NCBI GenBank assembly: GCA_903827955.1
Contig: CAIKKJ010000099.1
Location: 1 to 57,775 of the forward strand
Length of the DNA: 57,775 nucleotides
Direction of reading: 5' to 3'
DNA from: an uncultured Verrucomicrobia subdivision 3 bacterium
Lineage (GTDB): Bacteria; Verrucomicrobiota; Verrucomicrobiia; Limisphaerales; UBA11358
Shown here: piece after piece, positions 6,979 through 15,899 of the stretch
How the letters are laid out: each line of letters starts with the position of its first letter
Numbering within the stretch: position 1 is the stretch's first letter
Program-made: the position numbers and the translations under genes
Notes under the pieces: model-generated
What the model was told of the DNA's origin: nothing
The model's database searches: none
The model's input: only the letters and a program-made list of their open reading frames with translations

Positions 6979-8291
6979 ATCCATCCACCGCCACTTTGAA
7001 TCCACCGCTCGCCAATTCGCGCGCCGAAAAATCCGGCGGCTTCTACCAACGCGTCATCATGGATACGCTGGCAAAAATGACGCTCGGCTGTCTGCACTTG
7101 GAACTGCCGGATGGCACAAAGAAAATCATCGGCACGCCCGGCGCAAAAATTTCCGCGAACGTGCGCATCGTCCGCGAAAGTTTTTTCAAACGCTGTGTTT
7201 TGTTTGGCGACATCGGCTTTGGCGAGGCGTATGTGGATGGCGAATGGGATACGGACGACATCACCCAGGTCATTTCCTGGTTCATTTTGAACATTGAAAA
7301 TTCGCCCGCGATGTCCGGTTCGCGCGGTAAGAAATTTCTCGTCAACCTCCTTGGCCGTTACAATCGCGTCCTACATTCGCTCCGGCCCAACAGTTTGGAG
7401 ACCAGCCGCCGCAACATTTCCGAACACTATGATTTAGGCAACGATTTCTACAAATTGTTTCTCGACCCGACGATGACGTATTCATCCGCGTTATTTGATG
7501 ATGGTCGGGCAGAGCTGCCACTCTGCCCGGCGACGCAGCAACGTCGCCCTACCTTGCAGGAAGCCCAAATCGCTAAATATGACCGTCTTTGCCGGCAATT
7601 AAAATTGCAGCCCACTGATCACGTTCTCGAAATCGGGAGCGGCTGGGGCGGGTTCAGTTTGCACGCGGCAAAAAATTATGGCTGTAAAATTACGACCGTC
7701 ACGATTTCCGAAGAGCAGTTCAAATATGCGCGCGAACTTTTTCAAAAGGAAAACCTCGCAGACAAAATCGAAATCAAACTGATGGATTATCGCTTGTTGA
7801 CGGGCCAGTTCGACAAAATTGTTTCCATCGAAATGCTCGAAGCCGTCGGTGATGTCTATCTAGAAACGTATTTTGCCAAGTGCCACGAGGTCTTGAGGCC
7901 GGGTGGCTTGCTTGCATTACAGATGATCACCTGTCCAGACTCGCGCCACGATTCGCTGCGCAAGAATGTGGATTGGATTCAGAAACATATTTTTCCCGGC
8001 TCGCTGCTGCTCTCGATTCATCGCGTCAATGAAGCCTTGCGAGCAACCGGGGATTTATTTTTGTATGACTTGAAAGACCTTGGCCTTTCCTACGCCGAGA
8101 CGTTGCGACGCTGGCGCACCGCCTTGAATCAAAATGAATCCGCCGCCCGCGCGCAAAACTTCGACACAAGTTTTCTTCGCAAATGGAACTACTATTTCAG
8201 CTACTGCGAGGCCGCGTTCGCCATGCGGAACATCAGCGTGGTGCAGGCGGTTTATACGCGGCCAAACAATTCCACTTTACAACTACCATGA
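6975..8291 (+). CDS. Cyclopropane-fatty-acyl-phospholipid synthase family methyltransferase
   Basis: The 438-residue protein has an N-terminal lipid-binding region (about 20-130) and a class I SAM methyltransferase domain with motif I VLEIGSGWGGFSLHA (about residue 218). ISEHYDLGNDFYKLFLDPTMTYS is the CFA-synthase signature before the catalytic domain. Such enzymes transfer a methylene or methyl group from SAM to the double bond of membrane phospholipids. The best start is ATG 6975, overlapping the previous stop. Between FDDGRAE and QEAQIAKYDR, where relatives are shorter, about 17 residues are encoded by a palindromic DNA element (7504-7553), which appears to be a repeat inserted in frame into a surface loop. 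The gene otherwise looks intact. It overlaps the next start by 4 nt (ATGA at 8288-8291). Confidence 0.92.
   Translation: MNPSTATLNPPLANSRAEKSGGFYQRVIMDTLAKMTLGCLHLELPDGTKKIIGTPGAKISANVRIVRESFFKRCVLFGDIGFGEAYVDGEWDTDDITQVISWFILNIENSPAMSGSRGKKFLVNLLGRYNRVLHSLRPNSLETSRRNISEHYDLGNDFYKLFLDPTMTYSSALFDDGRAELPLCPATQQRRPTLQEAQIAKYDRLCRQLKLQPTDHVLEIGSGWGGFSLHAAKNYGCKITTVTISEEQFKYARELFQKENLADKIEIKLMDYRLLTGQFDKIVSIEMLEAVGDVYLETYFAKCHEVLRPGGLLALQMITCPDSRHDSLRKNVDWIQKHIFPGSLLLSIHRVNEALRATGDLFLYDLKDLGLSYAETLRRWRTALNQNESAARAQNFDTSFLRKWNYYFSYCEAAFAMRNISVVQAVYTRPNNSTLQLP
7504..7553. repeat. Double-hairpin palindromic element inside the CFA synthase gene
   Basis: Two adjacent perfect inverted repeats lie inside the coding sequence: CGGGCAGAG - CTGCCA - CTCTGCCCG (7506-7529) and GGCGACG - CAGCAA - CGTCGCC (7529-7548), bordered by GGT and a near-symmetric ACC. 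The length keeps the frame open. The encoded residues fall between conserved CFA-synthase blocks, where the family has no such insert. This looks like a member of a dispersed REP-like family rather than a random feature; I infer this from structure only. Confidence 0.7.
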
Positions 8292-8623
8292 TTATTTTTC
8301 TCCGCATCGCGTTCACCTTCGTTCTCGTCACAATGCTCTGCGCGACGAGTTGGGCCAGCTACCAGTGTGCCCTTTGGAAAACGCCGCAGGCGCTGGTCAC
8401 ACATCCGTGGTTCATCGCCACGCTGTTCGATTGCTATTTCGGCTTCCTCACGTTTTATGTCTGGCTGGCTTACAAGGAAACCGGCTGGTTCGCGCGCGTC
8501 GCTTGGCTCATCGCCATCTTGCTGCTCGGCAACATTGCGATGTCTGCCTACATGCTCATCACACTTTTCCGCCTGCCGACGGGCGCATCGGTCGAAGAAG
8601 TTTTACTGCGAACGAAAAAATGA
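8288..8623 (+). CDS. Small membrane protein, DUF1475-like
   Basis: The 111-residue protein has three hydrophobic segments (about 3-22, 40-60 and 66-92: FARVAWLIAILLLGNIAMSAYML) and resembles DUF1475 proteins, which occur near CFA synthase genes; this assignment is from context and general look. ATG 8288 overlaps the CFA gene stop, and the stop overlaps the following ATG at 8620, so it is embedded in the coupled operon. Its length and hydropathy argue for an inner-membrane partner of the lipid-modifying enzymes. No catalytic motif is visible. Confidence 0.8.
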   Translation: MIIFLRIAFTFVLVTMLCATSWASYQCALWKTPQALVTHPWFIATLFDCYFGFLTFYVWLAYKETGWFARVAWLIAILLLGNIAMSAYMLITLFRLPTGASVEEVLLRTKK

Positions 8624-9126
8624 ACTTGTCCGTCATGCCACAAACAGAAACTTCATCGCGCCTGAAAAAATTCTGGTCGGAGCGCGTCGTGGGTTTGGTT
8701 GCGACGCAATTCACGCAGGGTTTCACACCGCAGAAAATTTCCCTGACCATCACGCTTGGCGTGACGCTGGGAATTTTCCCCATCCTTGGCGCCACCACCA
8801 CCCTCTGCGCCCTCGCCGCACTGTGGCTCCGGCTCAATCAACCGGTCATCCAACTCGTAAATTATCTTTTTTCCGCCGTGCAGTTGGCGTTGGTTTTGGT
8901 TTTCGTCCGCCTCGGCGAATGGATGGTTCACGCGCCGCCGGTGAGTTTTTCCATTCCCGAACTGATCCGCAAATTTCACGAGTCGCCGTCAAAGTTCATG
9001 CACGAATTTGGCATGACCGGGCTGCACGGCATCATCGCCTGGCTGGCCATCGCGCCATTTCTGACGGCGTTGCTTTATTTTCTGCTGCTGCCGCCGCTGA
9101 AAAAACTGGCGGCGATTAAAAAGTAA
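8620..9126 (+). CDS. DUF2062 domain membrane protein
   Basis: This 168-residue protein has the DUF2062 pattern: SPxxIALTIALGVxIGxFPxxG is represented here by TPQKISLTITLGVTLGIFPI, followed by a hydrophobic region with LNQPVIQLVNYL and a C-terminal membrane helix (about 135-160). The function is unknown; DUF2062 proteins are small inner-membrane proteins often encoded with lipid or glycosyl-transfer genes. The start at 8620 overlaps the previous stop (ATGA). The next gene begins 1 nt after its stop, so it belongs to the same operon. Confidence 0.85.
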   Translation: MNLSVMPQTETSSRLKKFWSERVVGLVATQFTQGFTPQKISLTITLGVTLGIFPILGATTTLCALAALWLRLNQPVIQLVNYLFSAVQLALVLVFVRLGEWMVHAPPVSFSIPELIRKFHESPSKFMHEFGMTGLHGIIAWLAIAPFLTALLYFLLLPPLKKLAAIKK

Positions 9127-9127
9127 T

Positions 9128-9919
9128 ATGCCAAGCGAATTTCTCAACGCCTTGTGGCCGGTGTGCGTTTTCGCCATCGTTTTAATGCTGGTGATCTGGT
9201 GGCTCGCGTTGCGAGTCAACAATCTTGGCATCGTAGACATCGCGTGGTCGGCCGCGTTCGCGCCCGTGGCAATTTTTTATGCCGCGACCACACACGGTGA
9301 TCCCGCTCGGCGCTGGCTCATCGCGGGCATGGCGACGTTCTGGAGCTTGCGGCTGGGAGCGCATTTGTTTTTTCGCGTGACGAGCCATCATCCACAGGAG
9401 GACGTGCGTTACGCAAAAATGCGCGAGCAGTGGGGCAAGCGTTTGAAATCGCAGACGCTGGTTTTTTTTCAACTGCAAGCCGTGTTGATTGTGCTGCTTT
9501 CAATTCCATTTCTCATTGCCTGTCAAAATGCCCGCCCCGGAATCTCCTCGTTGGAATGGCTGGGCGTGGCGATCTGGTTTGTGGCCGTGGCTGGTGAAGG
9601 CGTGGCTGATTGGCAGCTGAAACAATTCCGCTCACATTCTGAAAATAAAGGCAAGATTTGTCAGGCCGGTCTGTGGAACCATTCGCGCCATCCGAATTAT
9701 TTTTTCGAGTGGCTCGTGTGGGTGGGATTTTTTGTTTTCGCCCTCGGTTCGCCCCTCGGTTGCGCGACAATCTATTGCCCGGCGCTGATGCTTTTCTTTT
9801 TGCTGCGTGTCACGGGCATCCCACTAACGGAGGAGCTTTCTGTAAAAAGCAAAGGTGATGCCTATCGTGAATACCAACGGACGACGAGTGCGTTCGTGCC
9901 GTGGTTCAAAAAAATCTAA
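9128..9919 (+). CDS. DUF1295 (steroid 5-alpha-reductase-like) membrane protein
   Basis: The 263-residue protein has about six or seven membrane segments and the C-terminal motif of the DUF1295/steroid 5-alpha-reductase superfamily: GLWNHSRHPNYFFEWLVWVG (about residues 178-197), then GIPLTEELSVKSKGDAYREY. In this superfamily the conserved HPN/Y and E residues form the NADPH site of membrane reductases or isoprenyl-cysteine-type methyltransferases. DUF1295 genes accompany CFA-type genes in several bacteria. I infer reduction or modification of an unsaturated lipid intermediate; the substrate is unknown. It starts 1 nt after the DUF2062 gene and ends 6 nt before the next ATG. Confidence 0.88.
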   Translation: MPSEFLNALWPVCVFAIVLMLVIWWLALRVNNLGIVDIAWSAAFAPVAIFYAATTHGDPARRWLIAGMATFWSLRLGAHLFFRVTSHHPQEDVRYAKMREQWGKRLKSQTLVFFQLQAVLIVLLSIPFLIACQNARPGISSLEWLGVAIWFVAVAGEGVADWQLKQFRSHSENKGKICQAGLWNHSRHPNYFFEWLVWVGFFVFALGSPLGCATIYCPALMLFFLLRVTGIPLTEELSVKSKGDAYREYQRTTSAFVPWFKKI

Positions 9920-9925
9920 AAATTT

Positions 9926-11032
9926 ATGAGTGCTGAAGAAACTTTGACGCTGAAATCGGTAGCGACCGTCAACCACCTCGCGTTGCCAAAGCCAACGTTG
10001 CTCCTCGACCGGTTGCTGGAAAAAAATCTATTGCCGGACTGGCTCATCCGCATCGGCATCCGACGGTTATTGCACGAGCGGTTGCGCGAGGAAGATCAGG
10101 GCAGCCCGGTGGCGCAACAGGCGCATTTGCTCAAGCTCGTGGAGGAGCTAAAACAAAGCCCCATCGCCATCGAAACGCACGCCGCCAATGAACAGCATTA
10201 TGAAGTTCCCACGCGGTTTTATCAGCTCTGTCTCGGGGCGCGGTTGAAATACAGCGGCGCGCTTTGGCCAGACGGCGTGACGACGCTCCATGATGCCGAG
10301 GAAGCGATGCTTAAGTTGACTTGCAAGCGCGCGCAGCTTGCCGATGGGCAAAATATTTTGGAGCTAGGCTGCGGCTGGGGTTCGCTGTCGCTGTGGCTGG
10401 CGGAAAATTTTCCGAATTCAAAAATCACCGGTGTTTCCAATTCCGCGACACAGAAGCAGCACATTGACGCCGAGGCGCAGCAGCGCGGGTTGAAAAACCT
10501 GCGTATCATCACCTGCGACATGAACCGGTTCGACATCGCGGAAAAATTCGACCGCGTCGTTTCCGTGGAGATGTTCGAGCACATGAAAAATTACGAGCGG
10601 CTGATGGCCAACATTTCGCGCTGGCTCAAGCCGGAGGGGAAATTGTTCGTCCACATCTTCACGCACAAAACGTTTGCCTACCATTTTGTCGCGCGCGATG
10701 AATCAGACTGGATGGCGCGGTATTTTTTTGCCGGCGGTATCATGCCGAGTGATGATTTGCTCCTTTATTTTCAGCGTGATTTGACAATAGAAAACCACTG
10801 GCGCGTCAATGGCACGCACTACCAAAAAACCGCCGAGGCGTGGCTGGCGAACATGGACGCGCACGAAAAAGAAATTCGCCCGCTCTTCGCGCAGACCTAC
10901 GGCGCAGAAAATGAAACGCGTTGGTGGGTTTATTGGCGCGTATTTTATCTGGCATGTGCGGAGCTATGGGGGTTTCGTGACGGCGAGGAATGGTTGGTAT
11001 CACATTATTTGTTCCGCAACCAATCGGTCTGA
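9926..11032 (+). CDS. SAM-dependent methyltransferase, CFA-synthase-like (second copy, different subfamily)
   Basis: The 368-residue protein has the CFA-related methyltransferase core: [20 protein letters not shown], motif [18 protein letters not shown] (about residue 143), and [13 protein letters not shown]. It lacks the long N-terminal domain of the first CFA synthase and resembles the shorter coclaurine-N-methyltransferase/UfaM-like branch. In Rhodobacter a CFA-type methyltransferase outside classical CFA synthesis takes part in furan fatty acid production; a similar role here is possible but unproven. It starts 6 nt after the DUF1295 stop. The two methyltransferases are too different to be a recent duplication. 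Confidence 0.88.
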   Translation: MSAEETLTLKSVATVNHLALPKPTLLLDRLLEKNLLPDWLIRIGIRRLLHERLREEDQGSPVAQQAHLLKLVEELKQSPIAIETHAANEQHYEVPTRFYQLCLGARLKYSGALWPDGVTTLHDAEEAMLKLTCKRAQLADGQNILELGCGWGSLSLWLAENFPNSKITGVSNSATQKQHIDAEAQQRGLKNLRIITCDMNRFDIAEKFDRVVSVEMFEHMKNYERLMANISRWLKPEGKLFVHIFTHKTFAYHFVARDESDWMARYFFAGGIMPSDDLLLYFQRDLTIENHWRVNGTHYQKTAEAWLANMDAHEKEIRPLFAQTYGAENETRWWVYWRVFYLACAELWGFRDGEEWLVSHYLFRNQSV

Positions 11033-11041
11033 ATTCGCTTC

Positions 11042-11848
11042 ATGATTTCTCCTAGGCACAACTTGTTTTTGGGCGGGTGCAGGTTTCGCAGCGCCGTCGT
11101 TCTGGTTTTGGGTCTGCGGCTTTCAGTCTTCGGTGTGCAGGCTGAACCAGCCGCATTCAGCAATTTTTTGGCTCAGGGCGAAGCGGCCCAGCAACGCGGG
11201 GATGTGCTGGGCGCGCTGAAATTTTATTCTGCCGCCGACCATTTGATGCCCACAAACTGCGCCGATTTGTGCGGATTGACGAAACACTACTGCGACCTGA
11301 TGCACGACGCGAGTTCGCCGGACATGCAAAAGACCTTGGCCGAATATGCGCTCGCAGCGGCCCGGCGAGCGGTGCAGGCCGATCCTCAAAGCGCCACAGC
11401 GCATCTCTGCGTTGCGGTGAGCTATGCCAAAAATTTTCCGTTTGTGGATAATCGCACCAAGGTAAACTGGTCCAGACAGCTCAAGGCCGAATGTGAAACT
11501 GCCATCGCACTTGATCCCCGGCAGGATGTGGGCCATTACCTGCTCGGACGTTGGCATTTTGGCGTGGCCAACATGAATTTTTTTCTCAAAGGCTTGGTGA
11601 TGGTCGTGTATGGCGGCCTGCCCAAGGCGAGCAATGCGGAGGCGATAAAACATTTCAAGCAGGCCATCACCTTGAATCCAAACCGCATCATTCATCACTT
11701 TGAATTAGCCAGCGTTTATACCGCTACCGGTGAAACCAAGCTCGCGCGGGTGGAACTCGAAAAATGCCAGATTTTGAAACCGTTCGATCGTGATGACGAA
11801 GCCGCGCAGCGCGACGCCAAGACATCGCTGGCGAACCTGGGTCTTTAA
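11042..11848 (+). CDS. Secreted TPR-like protein (RMD1/FAM82-type)
   Basis: The 268-residue protein has an N-terminal hydrophobic signal (about residues 15-35, ending VQAEP) and helical repeats of TPR type through the rest, e.g. FLAQGEAAQQRGDVLGALKF and AIKHFKQAITLNPNRIIHHF. The block YAKNFPFVDNRTKVNWSRQL and the stretch around LGRWHFGVANMNFF are characteristic of bacterial relatives of the regulator-of-microtubule-dynamics TPR family. It is probably periplasmic. It lies 9 nt downstream of the methyltransferase gene and 71 nt upstream of the lipocalin gene, so it is likely a late gene of the lipid operon. It may scaffold envelope lipid proteins, but this is a guess. Confidence 0.8.
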   Translation: MISPRHNLFLGGCRFRSAVVLVLGLRLSVFGVQAEPAAFSNFLAQGEAAQQRGDVLGALKFYSAADHLMPTNCADLCGLTKHYCDLMHDASSPDMQKTLAEYALAAARRAVQADPQSATAHLCVAVSYAKNFPFVDNRTKVNWSRQLKAECETAIALDPRQDVGHYLLGRWHFGVANMNFFLKGLVMVVYGGLPKASNAEAIKHFKQAITLNPNRIIHHFELASVYTATGETKLARVELEKCQILKPFDRDDEAAQRDAKTSLANLGL

Positions 11849-11919
11849 TTTTTACATATACAATTTACATGAATTTTCACCATAAAAACCAAGTCCCAAG
11901 CCTAATCCAGCAATTTTCC

Positions 11920-12456
11920 ATGACGCACTTCACGCGCTGGTGTTCGCTCGTGCTGGTCGCCTTCAGCCTCACCGGTTGTGCGACATCGCCTGCACCGTTG
12001 CGCACCGTGCCGCGCGTGGATTTGAACCGTTATCTTGGCAACTGGTATGTCATTGCCAACATTCCGTATGTCTTGGAAAACGGAAAAGTCGCCAGCTATG
12101 ACACCTATTCGATGCGGCCGGATGGACGCATGAACAATGTTTTCACCTTCCGCAAAGGCTCGTTCGATGCGCCGGAAAAAAGCTGGCACGGTGTCGCCTG
12201 GGTGGTGAACCGCGAATCCAACGCCGAGTGGCGCGTCCGTTTCCTCTGGCCACTTTACTCGACATATCTCGTGCTGGAACTCGATCCCGACTACCGCTGG
12301 GCCGTCGTCGCCACGCCGGGCCACAAATTGCTCTGGGTGCTCGCACGCACGCGCCACCTCGACGACGCGACCTATGCGGAAATCCTCAAACGCATCGCGG
12401 CGCAAGGTTACGATCCCAATCGGGTCGCCAAAGTGCCGCAGCCGGCGGAGCTTTGA
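11920..12456 (+). CDS. blc: Outer-membrane lipocalin lipoprotein (Blc-like)
   Basis: ATG 11920 gives a 178-residue lipoprotein with lipobox FSLTGC, so residue 20 or so is the lipidated Cys. The mature part has the lipocalin signature RYLGNWYVIANIPYVLENG, then the typical Blc-type segments and the end WVLARTRHLDDATYAEIL. Blc lipocalins bind lysophospholipids or fatty acids at the outer membrane and are stress-induced in E. coli; they are often linked to CFA-type gene sets under ECF sigma factors. An upstream in-frame ATG at 11869 would lengthen the N-terminus but spoil the signal peptide. The gene lies between the lipid operon and the ABC transporter set. Confidence 0.9.
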   Translation: MTHFTRWCSLVLVAFSLTGCATSPAPLRTVPRVDLNRYLGNWYVIANIPYVLENGKVASYDTYSMRPDGRMNNVFTFRKGSFDAPEKSWHGVAWVVNRESNAEWRVRFLWPLYSTYLVLELDPDYRWAVVATPGHKLLWVLARTRHLDDATYAEILKRIAAQGYDPNRVAKVPQPAEL

Positions 12457-12528
12457 TGGGCGAATCCGTCTATTTGCCGCCAATAATTTTTCCCATCCGT
12501 TAATTTAACGCGGACGAGGTTCTCCCCA

Positions 12529-13242
12529 ATGAGTCAAAAAAATATTTCTCCCGGACAATTCGCGCTCGCGCCGGTGCTGACCGCCACCAAGGTTACCAAG
12601 GCTTACGCGGACCGGACCGTGCTGCGCGGCGTGTCACTGGAGTTGCGGGCGGGCGAGCGGCTCGCGTTGACCGGCGCCTCGGGCAGCGGCAAGTCCACGC
12701 TGCTGAATTGTCTCGGCGGCGTGGATCGCGCGGATTCCGGCAGCATTCGATTCAAAAACATTTCACTTGAAACCCTCGATGCCGATGGTCTCACTGAAGT
12801 GCGCCGACGCGACATCGGCACCATCTTTCAATTTTTCCATCTGCTGCCAACACTGACTGCGGCGGAAAACATCGAGCTACCATTGCAATTAAACGGCGTC
12901 GCCGCCAAGGAACGCGGCGAGCGCGTGCGCTCACTTTTAGATCGTGTCGGCGTGGCGGGCCGCGCGGACGCTCTGCCCGGCCAGCTTTCCGGCGGTGAGA
13001 TGCAACGCGTCGCCATCGCCCGCGCGCTCGCGCACAAACCGTCCGTGCTGCTGGCCGACGAGCCGACCGGCAATCTCGATTCGCGGAACGGTGCGGTCAT
13101 TCTTGAATTACTCCGCGAACTTTCCGACGAAACCGGCACCGCGCTGCTGCTCGTCACGCACAGCGGCGCGGCGGCGCAGATTTGCCACCGGGAAATACAC
13201 CTGCGCGATGGCGAAATCGGCGGCGAGCGCGAAAAAGATTGA
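12529..13242 (+). CDS. ABC transporter ATP-binding protein (LolD/AttE-like)
   Basis: The 237-residue protein has Walker A GASGSGKST (about residue 49), the Q-loop region IFQFFHLLPTLTA, ABC signature LSGGEMQR, Walker B VLLADEPTGNLDS and a switch histidine (VTHSG). It is the class that partners with FtsX/MacB-type permeases that act on periplasmic substrates or lipids by mechanotransmission. It starts 72 nt after the lipocalin gene, and the permease starts 2 nt after its stop. With the permease and the CrtC/AttH-like protein that follow, it forms an AttEFGH-like set. Confidence 0.93.
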   Translation: MSQKNISPGQFALAPVLTATKVTKAYADRTVLRGVSLELRAGERLALTGASGSGKSTLLNCLGGVDRADSGSIRFKNISLETLDADGLTEVRRRDIGTIFQFFHLLPTLTAAENIELPLQLNGVAAKERGERVRSLLDRVGVAGRADALPGQLSGGEMQRVAIARALAHKPSVLLADEPTGNLDSRNGAVILELLRELSDETGTALLLVTHSGAAAQICHREIHLRDGEIGGEREKD

Positions 13243-13244
13243 GC

Positions 13245-15899
13245 ATGGTCGCCTCAAACAACACCGTGCTGCGGATCCTATGGTCGCGCTTCGCGTGGCG
13301 CCACTGGCGGCTGTCGCCCGTTTCGTCCTTGCTGTTATTGATGATTCTCGCGGTCGGTGTCGCGGCGTTTTTCTCCATCCGCCTCGCCAACCGCGCTGCC
13401 GTCGCGAGCTTCCAGAATTTTACCGACCTCATCACCTCGCAAAGCGACGGCCTCCTCGCCGCGCCCGTTGGTGATTTATCGGAAAATATTTTGCCCGAAC
13501 TGCGCCAACTGCTCGGCGACGAACCGGTCAACCTCGTGCCGGTTTTGGAAAGCACCGCCGTGCCGCCGCGCCGCGAAGAAAACGAGGCGCTGCTCTCGCG
13601 TCCGACGTTTCAATTGCTCGGCCTGGATTTGCCCGCGCTCGTAAATCTTGGGAGCCAGCAGGACAACGGCAAAGGCTGGTTCGGCTCTGCCGGTTCAACC
13701 AACGATTCCGAAAAAGGTTTTTCGCCCGTGCTGCGAAATCAACTTTCCGTTTTCATCAGCGACACGCTCGCGAAACGCGACCAACTGAAAATCGGTTCGC
13801 CGCTCTCGCTCATTATCAACGAACATCCGGTCACGTTGCGGGTCGTTGGCATCATTCCGAACGACCCGAAGCAACCGGCGGCTCCGGCCAATCTGCTCAT
13901 CATGGATTTGCCTGCGTTACAACAATTAACCGACAAAGCCGGACGGCTCGATCGCGTCGAACTGGTGCTTGAAGAAAGTCCGCGTCGCGCCGAGCGCTGG
14001 GCCGCGATGAAGAAAAAATTGGAGGCGGCGAATCCGCCCAACGCCCCGCGCTGGCTCGTGAGTTCGCCCGCTGACCGTCGCGAATCCGCCTCGATGATGA
14101 CACAGGCGTTTCGTCTGAATCTCACGCTGCTTTCGATGCTCGCCTTGCTCGTCGGACTTTATTTGGTTTTTCAAGGACTCGATGGCGCGGTTGTTCGCCG
14201 TCGAAATGAAATCGCTGTGTTGCGTTCGCTCGGCGTCACGTCGCGGCAGATTCAAACTGCGTGGCTCGTTGAAGCTGCCGCCATCGGCCTCGTCGGCTGC
14301 TTGCTCGGCCTCGGCCTCGGCTGGCTTGGCGCGCAAGCTGCCGTGAAAATGGTCGGCAAAACCGTCAACGCGCTTTACTACGCGAACTCGGTGGATTCCG
14401 CTGCATTTAATTTTGGCGAAGCCGCCGTCGCCCTGATTCTCGCAGTCATCGCCAGCACGCTCGCTGGCTGGCGGCCGGCACAAATCGCCGCCAACACGCC
14501 GCCCGCACAGGTCGCCTCGCGTGCGGGCACGACGAATTATCCCGGTGGAAAATTGTTAAGCAGCGCCAGCCTCGGCCTCGCGCTCATCGTGGTAGGAATT
14601 GTTTTAACTTGGCTCCCGCCGTTGCGTCTGGCGGGCGGCGCGCGTTTGCCGGTGGCGGCTTACGTCACGGCGTTGTGCTGGATTTTTGGCGCGGGAATTT
14701 TTGCGGGAAATACTTTGGCTGGAATCGGAAAATTTTTCCACGCGCTTAAAATTAATTCACTGACGCTCCGGCTCGCAGGCAGTCATCTCCGCGCACCGAG
14801 CGGACGCCATCGCCTTGCGGTTGCTGGCTTGGTTTGCGCCGTGGGCATGACAGCGGGCATGGCGATTCTCGTCGGCAGCTTCGACAAAACAATGCGCGGC
14901 TGGATTGACCGCACGTTCCAGGCCGACCTTTATATTTCGAGTGACGGCGCGCAAACCGCGTCATCGTCCAGCCGCATTTCACCGGCAACATGGAAAGCGG
15001 TCGTGGCGAATCCGGCGTTGAAGGAAGCGAACGTGATTCAATTTTTGGAAATTAAACTCGGCGACACCACGACGCTGCTCGTCGGCAACCATCTCGCGTT
15101 TTTCCGCGACTACGCGAAACCCGCGTGGTTGAGCACGCCGCTGAATGACGACATTTTTAATCCCAATCGTAATGCAAAACTCGCGCTCGTGAGCGAGGCG
15201 TTTGCCGAACGCTTTCGCGTGCAGCGCGGCGACGAAATAAAAATTCCCACGCCGGACGGATTTCGTGCCGTGACCATCGCCGGAATATTTTCCGATTACG
15301 GCAACGAACGCGGCTCGCTGCTGATTGAAAGTCAGCAGTTCAAAAATTGGTTCAGCGATGAACTCGCCGCGAGTTTGATTCTCGCGCTCAAGCCGGGCTA
15401 TGATCCTGAAACGTTGCGCGCGGAAATCCGCACGGCACATCCGGGCCTTGGCGTTTTTACCAGCAGCTATCTGCGCGGCGAGGCGCTGCGGATTTTTCGC
15501 CAGACCTTTGCCGTCACTTACGCGCTGGAATTGATTGGCATTATTGTGGCCGTGATTGGACTCGCGTTCACGATGGCGAGTTTGTTGTGGGAACGGCGCA
15601 CGGATTTGAACACGCTGCGCGCGCTCGGCCTGCGCCGAAACGAACTCGCAACGGCGGCGGCGCTCGAAGGCGCGCTCACGGCGACGGCGGGATTGTTGCT
15701 GGGAATTGCGGTGAGTTTCGCCTTGGGCTGGTTGCTGATTTACCGCATTAACAAACAAACCTTTGGCTGGACGCTGCAAACCGACTGGCCGTGGCTGCAA
15801 CTGTCCGCGCTCTCGCTACTCGTGCTGGCGAGCGCGAGTAGCGCGGGATGGTTTGTCGGTCGCTGGGCGGCGCAGCTGCCAGCAGAACGTGAGGAATGA
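13245..15899 (+). CDS. FtsX-like ABC transporter permease, duplicated (LolCE/AttFG-like)
   Basis: The 884-residue protein has an N-terminal membrane helix (about 25-45: LLLLMILAVGVAAFFSIRLA), a large periplasmic domain, a first FtsX domain (about 290-430, with LRSLGVTSRQI), a central helix pair, a second periplasmic domain, and a second FtsX domain at the C-terminus (about 760-884, with LRALGLRRNEL). It thus combines the two permease halves that are separate in AttF/AttG. ATG 13245 is best because it follows the ATPase stop by 2 nt. Its stop overlaps the next ATG (ATGA at 15896-15899). Such permeases extract or deliver lipids or lipoproteins at the membrane surface; the nearby lipid-modifying genes suggest a modified lipid as cargo (inference). 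Confidence 0.9.
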   Translation: MVASNNTVLRILWSRFAWRHWRLSPVSSLLLLMILAVGVAAFFSIRLANRAAVASFQNFTDLITSQSDGLLAAPVGDLSENILPELRQLLGDEPVNLVPVLESTAVPPRREENEALLSRPTFQLLGLDLPALVNLGSQQDNGKGWFGSAGSTNDSEKGFSPVLRNQLSVFISDTLAKRDQLKIGSPLSLIINEHPVTLRVVGIIPNDPKQPAAPANLLIMDLPALQQLTDKAGRLDRVELVLEESPRRAERWAAMKKKLEAANPPNAPRWLVSSPADRRESASMMTQAFRLNLTLLSMLALLVGLYLVFQGLDGAVVRRRNEIAVLRSLGVTSRQIQTAWLVEAAAIGLVGCLLGLGLGWLGAQAAVKMVGKTVNALYYANSVDSAAFNFGEAAVALILAVIASTLAGWRPAQIAANTPPAQVASRAGTTNYPGGKLLSSASLGLALIVVGIVLTWLPPLRLAGGARLPVAAYVTALCWIFGAGIFAGNTLAGIGKFFHALKINSLTLRLAGSHLRAPSGRHRLAVAGLVCAVGMTAGMAILVGSFDKTMRGWIDRTFQADLYISSDGAQTASSSSRISPATWKAVVANPALKEANVIQFLEIKLGDTTTLLVGNHLAFFRDYAKPAWLSTPLNDDIFNPNRNAKLALVSEAFAERFRVQRGDEIKIPTPDGFRAVTIAGIFSDYGNERGSLLIESQQFKNWFSDELAASLILALKPGYDPETLRAEIRTAHPGLGVFTSSYLRGEALRIFRQTFAVTYALELIGIIVAVIGLAFTMASLLWERRTDLNTLRALGLRRNELATAAALEGALTATAGLLLGIAVSFALGWLLIYRINKQTFGWTLQTDWPWLQLSALSLLVLASASSAGWFVGRWAAQLPAEREE

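Noticed and set aside
6975-11032. The two CFA-type methyltransferases as a recent tandem duplication
   Set aside because: They differ in length, N-terminal domain and most motif residues, and three other genes lie between them.
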